From Azospirillum brasilense (GTDB lineage Bacteria > Pseudomonadota > Alphaproteobacteria > Azospirillales > Azospirillaceae): DNA of 64,000 bases. The position numbers and the translations under genes are program-made. Under the pieces are notes generated by a model. The model was given only the letters and a program-made list of their open reading frames with translations. It did no database searches and was not told the origin of the DNA. Each line of letters begins with the position of its first letter. Position 1 is the first letter of the stretch. The stretch covers positions 310,001 through 374,000 of the forward strand of contig NZ_QOKV01000001.1 in NCBI RefSeq assembly GCF_008365405.1, in the 5' to 3' direction. Below are positions 51,273 to 59,825 of this stretch, piece after piece.

Positions 51273-52685
51273 ATGTCGAGCGTCCTGTCAGCCGACCCCG
51301 TTCTCCAGCAGGTTGACCGCGGTTTTGAAGACTCCCTGGGCCGCCTCTGCGACCTGCTGCGCATCCCCAGCGTCAGCACCGACCCGGCCTACAAGGGCGA
51401 TGTGCGCCGCGCCGCGGACTGGCTGGTGCGCGAGCTGAGCGGGCTGGGCTTCGACGCCTCCGTGCGCGAGACGGCCGGCCATCCCGCGGTCGTCGCCCAC
51501 CATCCGGGGCCGGGCGGCGCCCCGGACAACACGGATGTGCCGCACATCCTCTATTACGGCCATTACGACGTGCAGCCGGCGGAGCCGCTGGAGCTGTGGA
51601 ACAGCCCGCCCTTCGAGCCGGCCATCGTCGAGGCCGAGCATGGCCGCCGCATCGTCGCCCGCGGCGCCGTGGACGACAAGGGTCAGGTGATGACCTTCAT
51701 CGAGGCGTTCCGCGCTTGGCACGCCGTGCACGGCACCCTGCCGATCCGCGTGACCGTCCTGCTGGAGGGCGAGGAGGAAACCGGCAGCCCGAACCTGCTG
51801 CCCTTCCTGAAGGCCAACGCGGAGGAGCTGAAGGCCGACGTCTGCGTCATCACCGACACCAACGCCTGGAACATCGACACCCCGGCCATCACCACCCGGC
51901 TGCGCGGCCTGCTCTACGTCGAGGCGACGCTGCATGGGCCGAGCCACGACCTGCATTCCGGCATGTTCGGCGGCGCGGTGCTGAACCCGATCAACGCGCT
52001 GACCCGCATTCTCGGCCAGATTCACGACGAGGACGGGCGCGTCCGCTTCCCCGGCTTCTACGACGACGTGGCCGAGCCGACGGACGAGGAAAAGGCGATG
52101 TGGCGCGACCTCGGCTTCGACGAGAGCGCCTTCCTGGCCGGCGTCGGGCTGAAGACCCCGGCGGGCGAGGCCGGGCGCAGCGCGCTGGAGCGGCTGTGGT
52201 CGCGCCCGACCTGCGACATCAACGGCATCTGGGGCGGTTACACCGGGGAGGGGTCAAAGACGGTCATCGCGTCCAAGGCGTCGGCCAAGCTGTCCTGCCG
52301 CCTCGTGCCCGCTCAGGAACCGGAAAAGATCCTGTCCGGCATCCGCAGCTTTCTGGAGGAGCGCACCCCGGCCGACGGGCGCTGGGAGATCAAGGTGTTC
52401 GGCCGCTCGCCAGGCGTCCAGGTGCCGACCGACAGCCCCTATCTGCGCGCCGCCATGGCGGGGCTGGGCGACGTCTTTGCCAACAAGCCGGCGCTGGTCG
52501 GCAGCGGCGGGTCGATCCCGGTCGGCGGCTACATCCGGCAGGCGCTGGGCTTCGATTCGATCTTCGTCGGCTTCGGGCTGGAGGATGACCGCATCCATTC
52601 GCCCAACGAGAAGTTCGAGGTGAAGTGCCTGCACAACGGCATCCGCTCCCACGCCGCCATGCTGGCGCGCTTCTCGGCCCTGTGA
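51273..52685 (+). CDS. M20 family dipeptidase
   Basis: A 470-residue cytoplasmic zinc peptidase. Metal and catalytic sites are visible in LYYGHYDVQPAEP (His, Asp), ARGAVDDKGQVM (bridging Asp) and LLEGEEETGSPNL (catalytic Glu, ligand Glu), with the terminal His in DRIHSPNEKF. GPSHDLHSGMFGGAV belongs to the dimerisation lid. It resembles carnosinase-like dipeptidases and would release amino acids from peptides. The ATG at 51273 gives the normal N-terminus; the longer frame runs through the inverted repeat. Confidence 0.9.
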   Translation: MSSVLSADPVLQQVDRGFEDSLGRLCDLLRIPSVSTDPAYKGDVRRAADWLVRELSGLGFDASVRETAGHPAVVAHHPGPGGAPDNTDVPHILYYGHYDVQPAEPLELWNSPPFEPAIVEAEHGRRIVARGAVDDKGQVMTFIEAFRAWHAVHGTLPIRVTVLLEGEEETGSPNLLPFLKANAEELKADVCVITDTNAWNIDTPAITTRLRGLLYVEATLHGPSHDLHSGMFGGAVLNPINALTRILGQIHDEDGRVRFPGFYDDVAEPTDEEKAMWRDLGFDESAFLAGVGLKTPAGEAGRSALERLWSRPTCDINGIWGGYTGEGSKTVIASKASAKLSCRLVPAQEPEKILSGIRSFLEERTPADGRWEIKVFGRSPGVQVPTDSPYLRAAMAGLGDVFANKPALVGSGGSIPVGGYIRQALGFDSIFVGFGLEDDRIHSPNEKFEVKCLHNGIRSHAAMLARFSAL

Positions 52686-52730
52686 GCGCTGTGCGTCCCC
52701 CCGCTCCTTGTCGGAGCGGGGATGCATATC

Positions 52731-55193
52731 TCAGTGCGGCTTCAGCGCCTCGACCACCTGCATATGGCCCTGCAACGCGCCGAGGGTGAGAGCGGAGTTG
52801 CCGGCGGTGTCCATGCGGAACGGGTTGGCGCCATGCTCCACCAGCATCCGGGCCACGCGGTCGTGGCCGTTGTTGGCCGCGTACATCAGGGCCGACCAAC
52901 CGTGGCTGGCCACCCGGTCCACCGACACGCCGCGGTCGACCAGGATCTTCACCACGCCTTCATGGCCGCGGGCCGCGGCGGCCATCAGGGCGGTCTTGCC
53001 GTCGTCGTTGGTGGCGTCGAGTTCGGCCCCGGCAGCGGCCAGCGCGTGGATCACCGCCTCGTGCCCGCCCCAGGCGGCGTACATCACCGCGGTGGCGCCG
53101 TCGGCGGTGCGCAGCTCCGTCTTGGCCCGGCGGTCGATCAGCAGCCGCACCGCATCGGTCAGACCCTGTTCGGAGGCCAGCATCAGCAGGGTCTTGCCGT
53201 TGTCCACCCGCTTGTTCGGATCGGCGCCGCCGTCCAGCGTGCGTTTCAGCTCGTCGGTGCGGCGCATCAGGGCGATGGCGCCGTCACGGCTGTCCAGACC
53301 GGGCCTCACCTCGGCGGTGGCCGGCGGCGCCGGCGGGGTGCCGGGCGTTGCGGAGGCCGTGGGCATGGCGGGCAGCACGCGCCCCTCGCCGGCCGCCTTG
53401 ATGCGGTCGCGCAGGTCGCCGGTGTTCGGGGCGACGATCAGGGCGCGCTCGTAGAAGCGCCGCGCCTCGTCCCAATTGCCGTCGCGCTCCGCGAGCGAGG
53501 CCCAGCGACGGTAGGTCTCCTCCATGGTCGTCAGGAGTTCCTGGATCTCCGGCGTCGCCGGGGCAATCTCGCGAAGGCGCGACACCGTCTCATAGGCGTT
53601 GTTGTTCGGCGGCGTGGTCAGCAGCTTGGCGGCGATCTGCCGGCGGGCCTGATCGACCAGGGTGCGGACGCGCGGGTTCAGGCCGTTGTCGCTGGCGGAG
53701 AAGGGCGTGGACGCCGTGGGAGTCGCGGGCTGTGGCATCGCCGGTGCCGCCATCTGGGGCGCGGGTTCATCGACCAGCGGCGGCAGGGTGGCCGAGCCGG
53801 TCGGGCCTTCGCTCTGCTCCGTGCGGTATTCCGTCGCCCGTGGCTTGGGCGGTTGGGTGTGCTCCGCGGCCAGCGGATCAGCCGCCGGCACCAGCGGTTT
53901 CGGCATCTGGGCCGACGGAGCGACGGCCGGCTGTTCCGGCTTCGCCAGCGGCGCCGGATCGAGCTTTGCGACGGTCGTTGGCGAGGGCGCCGCAGGGGTG
54001 GCCGCCGGGGTGGCTGCCGTCTGGGCCGTCGTCTGGGCAGGCGGCTGGACAGCCGGCGGGCTCGCGGTGCGGGCGGCGGGAGGCGGGGTGTCGGCCCTGG
54101 TGGGCGCGGGACCGGCCACCGGCACCCCCGCCTCGGCGGGCAGGGAGGCGAGATAGGGGTTCTGCGGTCGGGCGAGCGCCAGCGTGTCGGGACCACGGCT
54201 GCCCAGGCTGGGCTCGTCCGCGAAAGGATTGTGCACCCGCTCCGTCACGAAGGTGCGGAGGTCCTGCCAGCCTTGCCGGGCGTAATCGAGCGCCCGTTCG
54301 GGCGTGGCGCCGGGAACGGCCAGGGTCACGCCGGCCCCGGCGGCGCCCAGCAGGATCAGGGTGGTGATCGCCGCTCCGGCCAGCGCGGCGCGGCGGCGCG
54401 GGCGCTTGACCGGCAGATCGGCGACCGGGGCGCCGGCCTCCGGGATCGTCCAGCCGTCCGGCGCATCCCAATCGTTGGCGGGCCAGTCGTTGGCGTCGCG
54501 TTCCGCGGCCCGGCGGGGCGGCGGCGGCGCGGCGCGCGGCGGGGCGATCACCGGTCCGGTGGAGGGGGCGGCGGAAGGAATGGCGGCTGTGGGCGCGACG
54601 GACGGGCCGGCGCCGGGAGTCATGCGGTAGATCACGCCAAGCTCGCGCACCGCTTCGGCCAGTCCGGGGCGGGCCAGGGTCCGCTCCATCTCCGGCGTGC
54701 CGCAGAGAAGGACCTGGAGGAAACGCCCGCTCGGCGTTTCGGAGCGGGTGAGGTCGATCAGGTCGGCCAGCGTCGGGGCGGCCAGGACTCCGGCGTTCTC
54801 CACCGCCAGCAGGCCGGTGCCGGCGAGGTCCAGCCGCTCCTCCAGCTCCTCGATCAGAGTGTCGAAATCGCGGTCGTCGCTGTCGGAGGGCAGGGCGGCG
54901 TCACCGGCGGCGGACACCAGATCCTCCACCTGCGCCCCGGCGCTGGCGGCGACCGGAAGCACCAGCGCCCCGTCGGAGCCGACCTGCTCGACGAGCTGGT
55001 GGAAGACCGCCGCCCGGCCGGAGCCGGCCTCGCCGACCAGCACCAGCAGCCGCTTGCGCGCCAGCAGAGCCAGGAGAAGGCCGTCGAAGACCTCCGTCTG
55101 GTCGGGGCGCAGGCCGGCGGCCTGGGGTTGGGGCTTCGCCTTCGCCGCAGAGCGATTCGAGGATGGCGTGGCTTTCGGAGCGGAACGGTCCAT
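52731..55193 (-). CDS. Membrane protein with degenerate AAA (ExeA-like), TPR and ankyrin repeats
   Basis: An 820-residue protein of unusual build. Residues about 30-220 resemble the ExeA/AAA_22 ATPase fold, but the Walker A loop reads GEAGSGRAAV without Lys and the Walker B region is LLAVENAG, so ATP hydrolysis is doubtful. A single membrane helix (AGAAITTLILLGAAGAGVTL, about 280) is followed by a Pro/Ala/Thr-rich stretch of about 200 residues. A short TPR-like part (DGNWDEARRFYERALIVAPN) comes next, then at least five ankyrin repeats (GKTALMAAAARGHEGVVKIL). The C-terminal part is predicted to be periplasmic. The start is uncertain: a GTG at 55229 is also open. Confidence 0.78.
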   Translation of the reverse strand: MDRSAPKATPSSNRSAAKAKPQPQAAGLRPDQTEVFDGLLLALLARKRLLVLVGEAGSGRAAVFHQLVEQVGSDGALVLPVAASAGAQVEDLVSAAGDAALPSDSDDRDFDTLIEELEERLDLAGTGLLAVENAGVLAAPTLADLIDLTRSETPSGRFLQVLLCGTPEMERTLARPGLAEAVRELGVIYRMTPGAGPSVAPTAAIPSAAPSTGPVIAPPRAAPPPPRRAAERDANDWPANDWDAPDGWTIPEAGAPVADLPVKRPRRRAALAGAAITTLILLGAAGAGVTLAVPGATPERALDYARQGWQDLRTFVTERVHNPFADEPSLGSRGPDTLALARPQNPYLASLPAEAGVPVAGPAPTRADTPPPAARTASPPAVQPPAQTTAQTAATPAATPAAPSPTTVAKLDPAPLAKPEQPAVAPSAQMPKPLVPAADPLAAEHTQPPKPRATEYRTEQSEGPTGSATLPPLVDEPAPQMAAPAMPQPATPTASTPFSASDNGLNPRVRTLVDQARRQIAAKLLTTPPNNNAYETVSRLREIAPATPEIQELLTTMEETYRRWASLAERDGNWDEARRFYERALIVAPNTGDLRDRIKAAGEGRVLPAMPTASATPGTPPAPPATAEVRPGLDSRDGAIALMRRTDELKRTLDGGADPNKRVDNGKTLLMLASEQGLTDAVRLLIDRRAKTELRTADGATAVMYAAWGGHEAVIHALAAAGAELDATNDDGKTALMAAAARGHEGVVKILVDRGVSVDRVASHGWSALMYAANNGHDRVARMLVEHGANPFRMDTAGNSALTLGALQGHMQVVEALKPH

Positions 55194-55317
55194 GGGGGCG
55201 CGCGCAATCCAATTGATGAGACGTGACACTCCTGACTCTAGTGGTCCGCCGCCGTCCTGCGACGGTGCAAAGGGACGGGACCGCCACCTCTTATGGAGAA
55301 GGAGCGCGTCGGGATGG

Positions 55318-55346
55318 CTGATTCAGGCGGAGCTCTGCGCTATAGG
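55318..55346 (+). promoter_or_regulatory. Putative promoter of the ROK kinase gene
   Basis: CTGATT (55318-55323) and TATAGG (55341-55346) are spaced by 17 bases. The leader would be about 45 bases. Confidence 0.35.
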
Positions 55347-55398
55347 GAGGGACTGCTTTTCCACCCCGTTCACCGTCCACCCGCGCTGGGAGTCCGTC

Positions 55399-56313
55399 AT
55401 GGGCATGGGTCCGATGCGTATCGGCGTCGATCTGGGCGGCACCAAGATCGCCGCCACCCTCCTGGCTCCCGACGGGACGGAGCGGGCGCGGCACCGCGCC
55501 GACACGCCGCGCGGCTACGCGGAGACTCTGGAGGCGCTGGCCGGCGTCGTGACGGCGCTGGAAGATCATGCGGATTGCCGGGGCGCCACGGTCGGCCTGT
55601 GCCTGCCCGGCATCGTCGACGGCGCCGCGGGCAGCGTGCACGCGGTCAACCTGCCCTGGCTGGACGGGCGGCCCTTCGCCGCCGATCTGGCGCGGACGCT
55701 GGACCGTCCGGTGCGGATCGCCAACGACGCCAACGCCTTCGTCCTGTCGGAGGCAATGGACGGCGCCGCCGCCGGGGCGCCGTTGGTCTTCGGGATCATT
55801 CTGGGCACCGGGGTCGGCGGCGGGATCGTCGCGGACCGGCGCATCCTGCCCGGTGCCAACGCCTTGGCCGGGGAGTGGGGGCACAACCCGTTGCCCTGGC
55901 GGGCGGCGGAGGACGGCCCGCCCGTGCGCTGCGGCTGTGGGCGGGAGGGCTGCATCGAGACTCTGCTGTGCGGAGCCGGTCTGGCCCGCCTGCACCGTTG
56001 GCGGACGGGGGAGGCGCTGGCCCCGCCGGAGATCGCCGCCCGTGCCGCGGCCGGCGACGCGCCGGCGCGGGCGACGCTGGACCGCCATGCCGACGCGCTG
56101 GCCCGCGCGCTGGCCGCTGTCATCAATCTGCTCGACCCCGACGTGGTGGTGGTCGGCGGAGGCTTGTCGGAGCTGCCGGGTCTTTATGAGGCCGTGCCGG
56201 CTCTTTGGGGACGCTGGGCGCTGAGTCCCGCCCCCCGCACCCGCTTCCTCTGGGCGCGCCATGGTGCCGAAAGCGGTATGCGCGGCGCGGCGTGGCTTTG
56301 GCCCAAGGAGTGA
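55399..56313 (+). CDS. ROK family sugar kinase (N-acetylglucosamine kinase/fructokinase-like)
   Basis: A 304-residue cytoplasmic kinase. The ATP phosphate loop is GVDLGGTKIAA. The catalytic region is VRIANDANAFVLSE, followed by LGTGVGGGIV. The ROK zinc site is CGCGREGCIET, preceded by WGHNPL. The substrate is not fixed by these motifs, but nagA lies about 650 bases downstream on the other strand, which favours GlcNAc. The ATG at 55399 has GGGAG six bases upstream; ATGs at 55405 and 55414 are alternatives. Confidence 0.87.
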   Translation: MGMGPMRIGVDLGGTKIAATLLAPDGTERARHRADTPRGYAETLEALAGVVTALEDHADCRGATVGLCLPGIVDGAAGSVHAVNLPWLDGRPFAADLARTLDRPVRIANDANAFVLSEAMDGAAAGAPLVFGIILGTGVGGGIVADRRILPGANALAGEWGHNPLPWRAAEDGPPVRCGCGREGCIETLLCGAGLARLHRWRTGEALAPPEIAARAAAGDAPARATLDRHADALARALAAVINLLDPDVVVVGGGLSELPGLYEAVPALWGRWALSPAPRTRFLWARHGAESGMRGAAWLWPKE

Positions 56314-56384
56314 TCCCTTCGGCCGATGGCCCGGATTGGCGCGGCTTTTGCTCTATACCCTCCGACACGGAAGGGAGAGGGCCC

Positions 56385-56714
56385 ATGTTCGGCTTCATAT
56401 CGGGGTTTCAGAAGGGGCGGCGCGGGTCTTCGCTGCAAACTGCAAATCAAAATGCCTATCGCAATATGCAGACGGCATCGTCGCCGCACCCTGCGGATGG
56501 CGTAATGACCAAACGTCAGTTGGAAGAGGTCTGCGTCCTTCTTCAGGACGCTGCCAACGACCTGGAAACGGTCCTTTCGGGCATGCCGATGCCCGCCGGC
56601 CGGGCCGACCTGAACGAGGCGATCGGAACGATCATGGAGACGTTGAGGCTGGTCGCCTCCGCCCATGCGCGGCTGGAACAGCCGCAGATCCATGGCGGCG
56701 CGCTGACCGACTGA
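56385..56714 (+). CDS. Small protein of unknown function
   Basis: A 109-residue protein that I do not recognise. It begins MFGFISGFQKGRRGSS and has a polar, Asn/Gln-rich stretch to about residue 45. A helical part follows, with TKRQLEEVCVLLQDAANDLE and LNEAIGTIMETLRLVASAHARLE. No signal peptide or membrane helix is seen. The ATG at 56385 follows AAGGGAGAGGGCCC. It is probably a single gene after the ROK kinase and ends before a strong terminator. Confidence 0.65.
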   Translation: MFGFISGFQKGRRGSSLQTANQNAYRNMQTASSPHPADGVMTKRQLEEVCVLLQDAANDLETVLSGMPMPAGRADLNEAIGTIMETLRLVASAHARLEQPQIHGGALTD

Positions 56715-56752
56715 CGGATCCGCATGGCGGCCGAATTGACGGGCCAGAAACG

Positions 56753-56787
56753 CGAAAGGGCGGCTCCACCGGGGAGCCGCCCTTTCG
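56753..56787. terminator. Perfect hairpin terminator
   Basis: CGAAAGGGCGGCTCC pairs over 15 bases with GGAGCCGCCCTTTCG around a 5-base loop. T-rich sequence follows on both strands (CTTTCGCTTG and TTTCGCGTTTC). It separates the gene at 56385 from the minus-strand 20-residue gene and can serve both. Confidence 0.85.
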
Positions 56788-56811
56788 CTTGTCCGGATGT
56801 CCGGACCCCGA

Positions 56812-56874
56812 TCACTCGGAAACGGTCTGCCAGAAGAAGAACACGACGGCCAGAACCATCAGGGCGATGTCCAT
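56812..56874 (-). CDS. 20-residue membrane peptide
   Basis: A 21-codon frame encodes MDIALMVLAVVFFFWQTVSE, a single hydrophobic helix with an acidic start and end. GAGGAG lies 8 bases before the ATG on the minus strand, an unusually good ribosome binding site in this window. A strong terminator begins 25 bases after the stop and a possible promoter lies upstream (56922-56950). Such features suggest a genuine small inner-membrane protein. It lies directly downstream of nagA on the same strand (86 bases). Its function cannot be guessed. Confidence 0.65.
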   Translation of the reverse strand: MDIALMVLAVVFFFWQTVSE

Positions 56875-56921
56875 GGGTAAATCTCCTCGATGCTGCGTAT
56901 GAGGGTCAAAATTCTGCGGCC

Positions 56922-56950
56922 TCTATACGACAGATTTGCGCGCGCGTGCA
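56922..56950 (-). promoter_or_regulatory. Possible promoter of the 20-residue gene
   Basis: On the minus strand TATAGA (56922-56927) has TGCACG 17 bases upstream (56945-56950). The -10 is good and the -35 is poor. Confidence 0.3.
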
Positions 56951-56959
56951 GGGGGTGTT

Positions 56960-58147
56960 TCACGAAACGGCCATTTTGCCGCTGATCCAGGTCGCCCGCA
57001 CCCGCAGCCGCTCGTCGAGATGCACGAGGTCGGCGGCCAGACCGGGCCGGAGGCGGCCGCGACGGGCGGTCATACCCATGAAATCGGCCGGATAGGCGGA
57101 GGCCATGCGCAGCGCCTCGTCCAGCGGGATGCCGACCCGCTCCACGGCGTTGCGCACCGCCGTCGCCATGTCCAGGGCGGAACCGGCCAGCGTGCCGTCG
57201 GCGGTGACGCAACGCCCGTCCTCCACCCGGATGTCCTCGCCGTAAAGCTGGAAATTGCCGGCCGGGTGATCTTCGGGAGCGCCGACCGGCGGCATCGCGT
57301 CGGTCACCAGGAACAGCCGGCCGCGGGCCTTCGCCTTCCAGGCCAGACGGACGGAGGCGTCATGGACATGGTGTCCATCGACGATGATCCCGCACCAGAC
57401 CGCATCGTCCTCCAGCGCGGCGCCGACCATGCCGGGCTCGCGGGAGCCGAGCGGACTCATGGCGTTGAACAAATGGGTCACCCCGGTGATGCCGGCGGCG
57501 AAGCCGGCCTTGGCCTGCGCCCAGGTGGCGGCGCTGTGGCCGGCGGCGACGCGCAGGCCGGCGGCGGCCAACCGACGGATCGGCTCCGGCGGGACCGCTT
57601 CCGGCGCCAGCGTGACCAGGGCCGGCAGGCCGGACAGGCCGCCGAGCAGGGCGAGGTCGCCAACGTCGGGAGGCGCGATGAACCGCGCGTCGTGGACGCC
57701 GCGGCGCTCCGGCGCGATGTGCGGACCCTCAAGATGGATGCCGAGCACGCCGGGCACGCCTTCCGACATCGCGGCGCGCACCGCGGCGACGGCGGCGGCC
57801 CGCTTGTCGGCCGAATCGGTGATGAGGGTGGGCAGCAGGCCGGTGGTGCCGAAGCGGCGGTGCGCTTCGGCGATGCGGCGCAGCGTCGGCAGGTCGGGCG
57901 TGTCGTTGAACAGTGCGCCGCCGCCGCCGTTCACCTGGAGGTCGATGAATCCGGGGGCGAGGATGCCGCCGCCCAGATCGATCACCTCGGCCTCCGGCGG
58001 AATCGCCTCGGGCGCGACGATGGCGGCGATGGCCGGGCCGTCGATCAGCAGGGCGGCGCCCGCCAACACCGAGTCGCCGGTGTGGAGCGTGGCGTTGACG
58101 AGCGCCTGCAGCGGCCGGTCGGCAACGGGACTCTGTGCGTGGTTCAA
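56960..58147 (-). CDS. nagA: N-acetylglucosamine-6-phosphate deacetylase
   Basis: A 395-residue amidohydrolase that deacetylates GlcNAc-6-phosphate to glucosamine-6-phosphate in amino-sugar use and cell-wall recycling. Motifs are APGFIDLQVNGGGG, GIHLEGPHIAPERRG (metal Glu), AAGHSAATW and GVTHLFNAMSPL (metal His) and the catalytic Asp in FLVTDAMPPVG. No ATG fits the N-terminus; the frame opens with a TTG at 58147, after a weak GGGTG, so the start is uncertain by a few residues. The nearby ROK kinase may feed it. Confidence 0.92.
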   Translation of the reverse strand: MNHAQSPVADRPLQALVNATLHTGDSVLAGAALLIDGPAIAAIVAPEAIPPEAEVIDLGGGILAPGFIDLQVNGGGGALFNDTPDLPTLRRIAEAHRRFGTTGLLPTLITDSADKRAAAVAAVRAAMSEGVPGVLGIHLEGPHIAPERRGVHDARFIAPPDVGDLALLGGLSGLPALVTLAPEAVPPEPIRRLAAAGLRVAAGHSAATWAQAKAGFAAGITGVTHLFNAMSPLGSREPGMVGAALEDDAVWCGIIVDGHHVHDASVRLAWKAKARGRLFLVTDAMPPVGAPEDHPAGNFQLYGEDIRVEDGRCVTADGTLAGSALDMATAVRNAVERVGIPLDEALRMASAYPADFMGMTARRGRLRPGLAADLVHLDERLRVRATWISGKMAVS

Positions 58148-58327
58148 GTCGCACCCGGTGGGCTATGGCGGATGGTCAGCGGTGGGCCGACAGGAAAACC
58201 CGGCGGGGCCCACGGCGCAAGAGACCTTCATCTCGCCAAAACCCTTGATTTGGTATGGATTATGCCGCTGGATTTGTTGGGGTATGGTGTTCGTTAGGGA
58301 TTGCCAGATGGGACAGGTTTCTGGCAG

Positions 58328-58406
58328 AAAAAAGGCCGCTGACGAACAGCGGCCTGAGTTTAGGGAGGAAACGCCCAAGAAGGGCGAAGCAGCAATCTCT
58401 TGCTGC
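58328..58406 (-). ncRNA. Candidate small RNA with anti-Shine-Dalgarno loop
   Basis: On the minus strand a transcript of about 79 bases can fold into three stems. They are GCAGCAA/TTGCTGC (58389-58406), CGCCC/GGGCG (58372-58386), and a terminator stem GGCCGCTG/CAGCGGCC (58334-58354) ending in six T's. The unpaired stretch between the second and third stems reads CCTCCC, complementary to ribosome binding sites. A possible promoter (TTGCAC, 17 bases, TAATTT; 58413-58441) lies just upstream. No coding frame fits. The fold resembles alphaproteobacterial trans-acting sRNAs with CCTCC loops (inference). The rest of 58148-58655 contains no gene. Confidence 0.5.
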
Positions 58407-58447
58407 GCTGCAAAATTAACAAAGATCTCAGGTGGGTGCAAACCCCG

Positions 58448-58481
58448 AAGCAATGGCCCCCATGCGGGGCCGTTGCTTTTT
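58448..58481 (+). terminator. Rho-independent terminator on the plus strand
   Basis: AAGCAATGGCCCC pairs with GGGGCCGTTGCTT (one G-U) around a CATGC loop and runs into T's. No gene ends here on the plus strand, so it may close an unannotated transcript or insulate otsB. Confidence 0.75.
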
Positions 58482-58655
58482 CCGGCATCGCTGTGACCGG
58501 AGAGTCACAATAATGTCGGGTGCGATAACATCGCTGGTGGACGCACCAGGACCCGGCATCAGGACCTTGTGGCGCGCTTTCCCGTTGTTCCGATCGTGCG
58601 CCGGCGTGACAGCGCCCACCGACGATACGCCCTGGACGATAAAGGAGAGCCGCCC

Positions 58656-59480
58656 GTGACCGATCAGCCGTCTCCCGCTTCCACCGAAGGCAAGCCATCG
58701 GCGCTCGTCCGGTTCGACGCCTTCGCGGCGATGCTGGGCGACCGGCGGCCCGCCGTCTTCCTCGATTATGACGGGACCCTGACGCCCATCGTGGAGCGCC
58801 CCGACCTGGCGATCCTCGACGACTCCGTGCGCGCGGTGATCCGGCGGCTGGCCGGGCTGTGTCCGGTGGCGGTGGTCAGCGGGCGCGATCTCGACGACGT
58901 GGCCCGCCATGTCGGGATCGACGACCTGATCTACGCCGGCAGCCATGGCTTCGACATCCGCGGCCCCGACCTGCGCACCCAGATCGGCGAGGAGTATCTG
59001 GGCGATCTCGACGAGGCGGAGGCGGCTCTGCTGGGGCGTCTGCACGGGGTCGAGGGCGCGCTGGTCGAGCGCAAGCGCTTCGCCATCGCCATCCACACCC
59101 GGCGGGTCGCCCGGGACCGCAAGGCGTCGGTGGGCGACGCGGTGCAGGGTGTTGCGGCCGCCTTCCCGAAGCTGCGTGTCACCGGCGGCAAGGAGATCCA
59201 CGAACTGCGGCCCAACGTCCCCTGGGACAAAGGCAAGGCGGTGCTGTCGCTGCTCGATACCCTGGGGCTGGCGGGGCCGGAGACGCTGCCGCTCTACCTC
59301 GGCGACGACGAGACGGACGAGGACGCCTTCCGCGCCCTGGCGGCGCGTGGCGAAGGCCAGGGCGTCGGCATCCGCGTCATGGACCCGCCGGCCCCCAGCG
59401 CCGCCGCATGGAGCCTGAAGGACCCGGCGGAGGCCGGCGCCTTTCTCGACCGTCTGGCCGTCTGGCTGGCGGAGGGCTGA
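58656..59480 (+). CDS. otsB: Trehalose-6-phosphate phosphatase
   Basis: A 274-residue HAD-type phosphatase that removes phosphate from trehalose-6-phosphate, the last step of OtsAB trehalose synthesis. Motif I is VFLDYDGTLTPIVERP (nucleophilic Asp), then AVVSGRDLDDVARHVG and YAGSHGFDIRGPD. The late acidic motif is YLGDDETDEDAF. It acts in the cytoplasm, usually in osmotic or desiccation stress. The GTG at 58656 is chosen because AAAGGAGAG lies 9 bases upstream. No otsA is in the window. Confidence 0.93.
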   Translation: MTDQPSPASTEGKPSALVRFDAFAAMLGDRRPAVFLDYDGTLTPIVERPDLAILDDSVRAVIRRLAGLCPVAVVSGRDLDDVARHVGIDDLIYAGSHGFDIRGPDLRTQIGEEYLGDLDEAEAALLGRLHGVEGALVERKRFAIAIHTRRVARDRKASVGDAVQGVAAAFPKLRVTGGKEIHELRPNVPWDKGKAVLSLLDTLGLAGPETLPLYLGDDETDEDAFRALAARGEGQGVGIRVMDPPAPSAAAWSLKDPAEAGAFLDRLAVWLAEG

Positions 59481-59557
59481 GCGAACCGGACGGTGTCCGT
59501 CGCTTTTTCCATGCGGAAGGGGTAGGATGGGCGACCGATCAATCGAGGATTTCCACC

Positions 59558-59803
59558 ATGGACATCAGCGCGACCGGCGCACCGCGGATGCCGTCCCTCC
59601 CTGACGCCCAGGCCTCCGCCCTGGCCGGGCTTCAGGGCGCGCAGTCCCGCGCCGACGAGGCGGGCGCGCAACTCGCCGCCGGCAACCTCGACCCGGCGGT
59701 GGTGGTCAGCCTGTCCTCGGCACAGACCGACTTCGCCGCGAACGTCAAGGTGATGCAGGCCGCGCAGGACAACACCAAGCGCATCCTCGACATGCTGGCG
59801 TGA
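59558..59803 (+). CDS. Small helical protein, flagellin/hook C-terminus-like
   Basis: An 81-residue soluble protein. Ala-rich helices are joined by a short loop, and the C-terminus FAANVKVMQAAQDNTKRILDMLA resembles the terminal helix of rod and hook proteins (in part NVKVMQAAQDNTKRILDML). Small proteins of this kind are known in alphaproteobacteria, but their role is unclear and this is a weak resemblance. The ATG at 59558 has GAGGA about 12 bases upstream. It converges on livF with 22 bases between stops. Confidence 0.6.
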   Translation: MDISATGAPRMPSLPDAQASALAGLQGAQSRADEAGAQLAAGNLDPAVVVSLSSAQTDFAANVKVMQAAQDNTKRILDMLA

Positions 59804-59825
59804 TCGATCCTCACACCGCCGGCCC

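Noticed and set aside
52722..55226. An 834-codon open frame antisense to the ankyrin-repeat gene
   Set aside because: Gly/Arg-rich shadow of the real gene, which shows ankyrin and TPR motifs on the minus strand.
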